A DNA stretch of 64,000 bases, from positions 68,897,523 through 68,961,522 of the forward strand of contig CM057228.1 of the NCBI GenBank assembly GCA_029891385.1, written 5' to 3'. Under the pieces are notes generated by a model. It was not told where the DNA came from, did not search any database, and saw only the letters and a list, made by a program, of their open reading frames with translations. This DNA comes from Erythroxylum novogranatense (lineage: Eukaryota; Streptophyta; Magnoliopsida; Malpighiales; Erythroxylaceae). Made by a program: the position numbers and the translations under genes. Below are positions 58,851 to 64,000 of the stretch, one piece after another (position 1 is the first letter of the stretch; every line of letters begins with the position of its first letter).

Positions 58851-59105
58851 CATCCCTCCTTCTTTGTTATAAAAAATATGTTTCCTTCCTTGTTTTCAAG
58901 CAATAGGGTAGAAGAGTTTCAATGTTGTGTGAGCTTGCTAAACACAAGCGTGTGCTCTTTCCAACTTCTATTAGTAAAAGTTTTCTACCCTTTGACCTGT
59001 TCATAGTGATATATGGGGTGCTGGTGCAAAATGGTTTGTTTCATTTATTGATGATTGCACACGTATGACTTGGATCTTTCTTCTCAAACACAAGTCAGTT
59101 TATAC
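58851..59105 (+). pseudogene. Integrase start of the deleted Ale-like copia (cut)
   Basis: Frame-broken pieces such as HPSFFVIKNMFPSLFSS, CELAKHKRV and FIDDCTRMTWIFLLKHKS trace the HHCC finger and the start of the core. At about 59106 the sequence jumps to mid-RT (RTVCKLKKALYG), so the catalytic core end and the RT start are deleted. Confidence 0.82.
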
Positions 59106-60224
59106 CAGCTAGAACTGTGTGTAAGCTGAAGAAAGCACTTTATGGGCTCAAGCAGTCACCTCGAGCCTGGTTTGGAAGGTTTACTAAGGCTATGCTCACC
59201 TTGGGTTATGTGCAAAGTCAAGCTGATCACACTCTTTTTGTTAAACATTCACTTCAAGGGAATTACGATACTAATAATCTATGTTGATGATATAATTGTG
59301 GACTGCAATGATGAAAATGAGAAAGCAGAGGCTAAAGAGGCATTTGGCAACCGAATTTGAGATTAAAGAGCTTGAAAATCAAGTACTTCTTGGGGATAGA
59401 AGTAGCTCACTCAAGAAGAGGTATTTTATCTCACAAAAGTATATTATTGATTTATTGACAGAGACAGTTTGTTGGATGTAAACCTATTGGGACACCTTGG
59501 ACCCAAATACTAAGCCGGAGAGGCGAAGATGAGGCGCCAGTGGACACCGGGATGTACCAAGGACTAGTAGGCCGACTAATATACTTGTCTCACACAAGGC
59601 CGTATATAGCCTTTGCTGTAAATTTAATTAGTCACCCATGCACAAACTTAAGGAGTGCCACCTTCAGCGATCCATCGTGTTCTTAGATATTTAAAGGAAC
59701 ATCAAGAAGAGGAGTGTTATTCACCGAGGAAATAGCATATATTTGGAAGCTTATCTGAGATGCAGATTATGCAGTTCAATAGTGATGTAAAATCGACATC
59801 TGGATACCGAACTTTTCGGGAGGAAATCGATAACATGGAGAAGTAAAAACAGGGGTTGTAGCTAGATCAAGTGCGTAAGTCAATTGTGGCAATGGCACAA
59901 GGAATATGCGAGTTATTGTGGCTGAAAATTCCACTTGATGATCCGAAGGTCGATGGGAGAAACCTATGAAGCTCTATTGTGATAATCAATCAGCTATAAG
60001 TATAGCTCACAACCCAAACCAAAGCATGAGAGGACAAAGCATATTGAAGTTGATAAACATTTTATCAGGGAGAAGCTAGAGAGTGTCCTGATTAGCACAT
60101 CCTTTGTATTCAGTCAACAACAAATTGCAGATATTTTTTACCAAAAGGCTGATTGGACATCAATTTGAAAACATTATTAGCAAGCTGGGGGTTGATAATA
60201 TCTACCTCCCAACTTGAGGGGGAG
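59106..60224 (+). pseudogene. RT and RNase H remainder of the deleted Ale-like copia
   Basis: KKALYGLKQSPRAWFGRFTK, LGYVQSQADHTLFVKHS and, after shifts, IIYVDDIIV (59300) belong to RT. Many small indels follow through RNase H ([14 protein letters not shown] near 59970-60010). It is the inverted counterpart of 52606-53745. Ends at the purine tract 60213-60224. Confidence 0.87.
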
Positions 60225-60459
60225 TGTTAAAATAATTAAATATTATTTCAGAATATTCTCTCTACCAAGGCAGTTATAAAAGATAGTTATTATTTTAGTA
60301 ACTGTAAATAGTTATTATCAAAGCAGTTATTTCTGCTTTTATTAGAGGCAGTTACCAAAGCAATTATTTTTGCTTTGGTGAAACGTGTACTTTAAAAAGG
60401 GGTGTATAGTGTGAATGAAAGTAGTCTCTCTACAAAACATTCTTTGTAGTTTATTGACA
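60225..60459 (+). repeat. 3' LTR of the deleted Ale-like copia (235 bp)
   Basis: It starts TGTTAAAATAATTAAATA and ends GTTTATTGACA. It is the same length as the 5' LTR at 56487-56721, with scattered substitutions. Confidence 0.92.
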
Positions 60460-60910
60460 ACATCTATTCCTGAACCTATCCTAACACCTATGCCCAACGC
60501 ATCTTCGATAGAAGCAAATTCTGATACAGAAGTAGCCATGCCTGACAATACACTCAAAGTGTACTCTCGGAAGAAGAAAACATGTAGTACACTCCCTGTT
60601 CTTGAGGCTATATCAATCTCCGAACCAATGTAGGTTCCTACCGAAGAAGCTTAGAGTAGTGACACAAAGGAACAAGAAGACAATACAGATCTAGAACTGC
60701 CAATTGCTTTACGGAAGAAATCTAGACCATGTACCATGCATCCGATTGAGAGTTTTGTCTCATATGATGCTCTATCTTCTCAACATAAAGCATTTATTGC
60801 TAATCTGGACAAAATTGACATTCCCAATAATATCCAAGAAGCTCTTAAAGTTCTAGAATAGAGAGAAGTCGTTTTTGAACAAATAAGAGCACTTGAAAAA
60901 AATGAAACAT

Positions 60911-61182
60911 AGGAATATATATATATATATATTATAAAATTTAGAATTAAAAAACAAAACTCATAATATGATATATATTGATTGATGTGTTTCAAGACTT
61001 CCAACATTTTGATAATTCATACATATTTAGTACTTTATAAGCCCCTCTCAAAAAACATGGAGCATATATTCCATTAAGTAATTTGTCTACAATCTCCTAT
61101 CCAAAAGTATAATTAGTCATTCACAGGAGTATTTACAACCAAAAAATCTAAATAAAGTATCTACCCTCTAATCACTTTACTC
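60911..61182 (-). other. Gap between copia fragment and hAT gene
   Basis: It contains an (AT)n run at 60917-60935 and AT-rich sequence. It may include the 3' untranslated region of the hAT gene. No terminal inverted repeat was identified. Confidence 0.4.
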
Positions 61183-63200
61183 TCAAACATTGGCATTGCT
61201 TTCATCAACAAAGATCACACTCTCCAACTCTGGTTCATCAAGTGAAAGATTGACAACTTCAAGGATTCCATGATCATCATCAACTGGTGAAAACTCATCT
61301 CCTGCAATATCCCACATCATTGCTTCTCCTTGTTTGTATAATGAAGATTTTATTGAATGGAGTTGCAAATTAGTATGAATGTATACTAAACTCTCAGCAC
61401 GCTTAGGTTTAATCTTGTTCCTTTTAAGAGAGTGAATAAAAGAGAAAGTACTCCAATTTCTTTCACAACAAGATGAAGATGATAGTTGTCCAAGTAACTT
61501 GAGAGCAATCTTTTGAAAAATTAGAGCATGAATACCATGAACTAGCCATCAAGATTTTGCGTCAAGGATACCTCTATCATTTATAGAGTCATAATCATCA
61601 AACCCTTGTCTACCATACGAAAAATTAGCAAACTCAATGTTCACTTTTCTCCGACCTCCTACATCAGGAAAGTACCTCTTCAAACATTTCAATCTCTCAT
61701 TGGTGAGCTCCATATCTTGATGTGGTGGAACTCGTTTTGAGTCTTTACTTAACCATTCATGGCTATAATACCTATATAGTTGTAAGAAAATAAATGTTAT
61801 GAATTATTCATCAATTACCATTTATTTATCTCTAATAGAAAAGAAAGTATTTAAATTTGAATAATCACCTTGGATTCAAAGAATGAGCTAAACAATGAAG
61901 AGGGGTACTACTTTTTGTTCAACGCTCAATTAAGATTTGGTGGAGTACTTCATAGAAGGTTGAAGATTCATTGTCATCCTTTCTTTCAAAAAGATATATG
62001 GCCTTTCTTACTTTTTCAATTATGAAATCCCACATCTTATACACCAAATGGAGAGTAGATGCATCCGTATCTGTGCTTCTTAAAACATCATAGATAAGAT
62101 TGGTGAAAGAAAGAATGAAATCTATCTTTTGCCACCAACTATCGCTCAGTAGCTTCTCTTTGATAAATTCAGCTTTGCCAACATCATTTTCCTTGTAAGC
62201 AGACCATTTTTCACTTATCATCATCTCTTAGAGCCCATGTTTAAAAAGTTTAAACAGCTTCAACATCACTATTGTAAAGGCAAATCGAGTAGGAGCAACA
62301 TTAAGTAACTTCAATGAAGTAAACTCATTAAAGATGGACAACCTCATATGGTGGTTAACAATGAAGTTCTTAATAAAAGAAACAACCTCATATGGTGGTT
62401 AACAATGAAGTTCTTAATAAAAGAAACATCGTCAGCAATTTCTAAAATCCCATAACATTCTTGATACACAAGATTGTTCCTTTCTGTATTCTTAGCCGCA
62501 CAAATGTTCTTCAAAGCAAGGTTAAGAGTATAGATAACACAAGGAGTCCAAAAAATAGTTGAAAACTCCCCCTCAATCATTAAACCAATCATCCTACAAA
62601 TCGGTGCGTTGTCCGTCACAATTTGCATGACATTATAAAAACCAACTTCCATAATCACATCTCTCACTTGCTTGGCTATAAAATCCTTGTCCTTGATATT
62701 ATCGGAGAAATCAATTGTTTTCATAAACATTGGTCCACTTTTAGTCACAACCATAAAATTGAGAAGAGGTCTTCTTTATAGATCACTCCACCCATCACTT
62801 ACAATGCTCACTCCTTTTTTATTCCATGTATTCCTTATAGGTTGAAGAAGCCTCTCAACATGTTCTCTTTCTTTGTCAAGTAAAGTCGTTCTCAACTTGT
62901 TGTAGCCCAGAGGAACATAACCACTAATATAATTATTAGCGGCAAAAGAGAAAGCTTTGATGAAATGAGGATTCCTTCCAAGAAGAAAAGGCAATCCTGA
63001 AAAGTAAAACATTCTATCAATCTCAAGATCTAAATTTTATCTAGCTTGCATGTTGAAAGCATCCTCTAAAGGTCCCGATGTTGCCCTTCTCTTTCTTGAA
63101 TCAAAACTACTAGTACATGATACTTCACCTGATGAGAAATTTTGAGATTGACTAGATAAGGGTGGAAAAGGGACAGGTCTTGCCTTGGAATTGAGTAACC
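61183..63200 (-). pseudogene. hAT-superfamily transposase gene, broken
   Basis: In minus-strand order: an N-terminal part with SGEVSCTSSSFDSRKRRATSG; an in-frame TAA before NLDLEIDRMF; RMFYFSGLPFLLGRNPHFIK, then RKLRTTLL-like and VSIVSDGWSD (63012-62776), the DUF659-like domain with the first acidic residue; VMQIVTDNAP and FWTPCVIYTLNLAL (62754-62344), where the usual H of the PCxxHxLNL motif is Y; a 44-bp duplication that shifts frame; a TAA near 62226; then 62224-61919. An intron at 61868-61772 (GTGATT...TATATAG) splices to PRYYSHEWL. The last exon holds the dimerisation region (SSSCCERNWSTFSFIHSLKR), ending at 61183. The BED finger is not seen. Confidence 0.87.
62339..62426. repeat. 44-bp direct tandem duplication in the hAT gene
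   Basis: Two identical copies beginning ACAACCTCATATGGTGG lie at 62339-62382 and 62383-62426. The 44-bp length is not a multiple of three, so it shifts the transposase frame. Confidence 0.95.
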
Positions 63201-63203
63201 TTC
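63142..63203 (-). repeat. Inverted-repeat arm 1 (hAT N-terminal coding segment)
   Basis: About 60 bp (GAGAAATTTTGAGATTGACT onward) recur in reverse orientation at 63926-63986. Both encode ARPVPxxPLSSQSQNFSxG. Confidence 0.88.
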
Positions 63204-63835
63204 TCTATGAATTGAGCAACCTCAAGATAAAGGGAAAGGAAAATATCGATCAGATGATTGAAACATAAAAACCTTAACAGAGAGAAAGCTAGAAATCATG
63301 TTCATAAGGTCTTAACCAAACAAATTTTAGGAGTCGTTGAAGGCGGCTCCTTAGACTTGGTTAGGTAAACAGGAAGAGAGGTAGGAGAGAGAATAAGAAA
63401 TTTCAAAGCAAAAAGGTTTACCAAAAGTTCTATTTTGCCTGGTTTCGTATATAATCAAAAGGCTAAACTTTTGGACATTCTTAAAAGAAATAAATAGTCA
63501 AAGATTAGGACTAAAAATAATTTGCTCGAACAGTAAACGATCGAGATTTTGAATCCAACTGTGTCCGAGCTGTCTCCAGATGTGTTCGAGGAGTCTCTAA
63601 GCCGACAAAAATTATTTTTTAATTTCAAGACGTGCGAACACATGTCCACTGCACGTTAGGTGGGTGTCCGTGTCCAACACGTGTTTGACACGCAAACACG
63701 GTTCCATTTTGTCGTGTCCGTGCTACATAGGAAGAAGTTGATTTGCCAAAAGGGAAGAAACTCGTGGGGTGTAGGCGGATATTACTCTTACATTTTACTT
63801 TATTCTAGATCAAACTTATTATTATCAAAATGATG
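63204..63835. other. Region between the two hAT copies
   Basis: No gene is recognised. Around 63535-63720 it has repeated CGTGTCCG/GACACG phrases (GTGTCCGTGTCCAACACGTG at about 63665), an imperfect inverted-repeat cluster around CACGTG. Confidence 0.5.
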
Positions 63836-63905
63836 ATTGGTAGCAAAAGGCTATACTCAGACCTATGAGATGGACTACAAGGAGACATTTGCACCTATCT
63901 AGCAA
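63836..63905 (+). pseudogene. Short copia RT fragment
   Basis: The plus strand encodes AKGYTQTYEMDYKETFAPI and then a stop, matching the copia RT entry motif (AKGYTQTYGIDYxETFSPV). About 70 bp, directly before the second hAT fragment. Confidence 0.82.
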
Positions 63906-63925
63906 AGCTACATTGTTGATTGAAA

Positions 63926-64000
63926 TTTCAAGGCAAGACCTGTCCCTCTTCTACCCTTATCTAGTCAATCTCAAAATTTCTCAACTGGTAAAGCATCATA
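63926..64000 (+). pseudogene. Start of a second hAT coding segment, plus strand, running off the edge
   Basis: The plus strand encodes ARPVPLLPLSSQSQNFSTGK, near identical to the minus-strand hAT segment at 63142-63203 (ARPVPFPPLSSQSQNFSSGE). It continues past the window edge. Confidence 0.78.

Larger units (their letters stand above)
56487..60459 (+). mobile_element. Ale-like copia with both LTRs, internally deleted, carrying plastid DNA
   Basis: The LTRs are 56487-56721 and 60225-60459 (both 235 bp), the PBS 56722-56733 and the purine tract CTTGAGGGGGAG 60213-60224. Gag is long and partly open. The protease is present, the integrase is cut after its start at about 59105, and it joins directly to the middle of RT. 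A plastid fragment sits in gag (57820-58186). Confidence 0.88.
52080..60910 (+). mobile_element. Copia fragment split by a complex Ale-like insertion (52080-52395 and 60460-60910)
   Basis: The left part has the end of copia integrase, PLKVFGYTVFIHSYSHSKLD, KKCVFLDYSG and RSFVSWDVTFSKANSF. The right part has the linker and RT start: TSIPEPILTPMPN, then HPIESFVSYDALSSQHKAFI, then a stop-broken EQIRALEKNET. They are consecutive parts of one copia polyprotein on the plus strand, so 52396-60459 is inserted in it. No 5-bp duplication was found at the two ends (GTCTT and ACATC), hinting at rearrangement. No LTR of this outer fragment is seen. Confidence 0.75.

Noticed and set aside
52391..60464. Target duplication for the whole Ale-like complex
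   Set aside because: The bases outside the two outer LTR ends (GTCTT and ACATC) do not match, so no simple insertion is claimed.
1..64000. tRNA, rRNA or other structured RNA genes
   Set aside because: None was recognised by eye; only primer-binding sites complementary to tRNA ends are present.

Overview
The window is nuclear DNA from a flowering plant, probably a eudicot, although the species cannot be named from sequence. The grounds are AT-rich DNA with spliced GT-AG introns, plant LTR-retrotransposon lineages (Tekay, Tat, Athila, SIRE-like and Ale-like copia), a Harbinger-type MITE, a hAT transposase relic, a nuclear-plastid DNA fragment, and one host gene resembling plant TARBP1/Trm3-type SpoU methyltransferases. 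About 90 percent is transposable-element sequence, nearly all of it decayed.

Positions 1 to about 29500 are the right half of a deep nest. Reading inward, an Athila-like element (28941 rightward) was entered by Tekay-2 (minus strand, 20995-28940). Its left LTR was entered by a SIRE-like copia (plus, 16844-20994). The copia RNase H was entered by a Tekay-family LTR (plus, 14513-16843), and that LTR by a Tat element (plus, 3982-14512). The Tat element holds a second Tekay element in its integrase (minus, 1-3981) and a lone LTR in its antisense ORF (minus, 5894-11850). The lone LTR holds a copia LTR (9018-10738), which holds a 299-bp LTR-like element (10073-10371). Target-site duplications or reading frames that rejoin after removal support most of these steps.

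Positions 29519-46979 are an Athila-type LTR split by a complete Athila-derived element (30463-46637, TSD ATACC) that keeps only gag/protease relics. Its left LTR is split by a full-length copia (31114-40657, TSD CTAAC). Its right LTR is split by a 1.18-kb MITE (44763-45938, TSD TTA). Each LTR of the pair therefore shows the empty site for the insertion in the other.

Positions 47766-51530 hold the only evident host gene: nine minus-strand exons, 1233 nt in total and open throughout, coding for the C-terminal 410 residues of a SpoU (SPOUT) RNA 2'-O-methyltransferase. Its upstream exons are not visible and may lie beyond the transposon-filled stretch to the right.

Positions 52080-60910 are a copia fragment holding a rearranged Ale-like complex: an inverted pol-LTR arm, two tandem LTR-leader-truncated-gag cassettes, a deleted gag-pol copy carrying a joined ndhB/ndhD plastid fragment in gag, and a small lone LTR. 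Positions 61183-63200 are a broken hAT transposase gene, and the start of a second, oppositely oriented hAT copy runs off the right edge.

The most unusual recurring signal is that at least five unrelated or distantly related retroelements here carry short-repeat arrays built on CpG-containing palindromes. Two further LTRs carry arrays or clusters of W-box (TTGACY) motifs.
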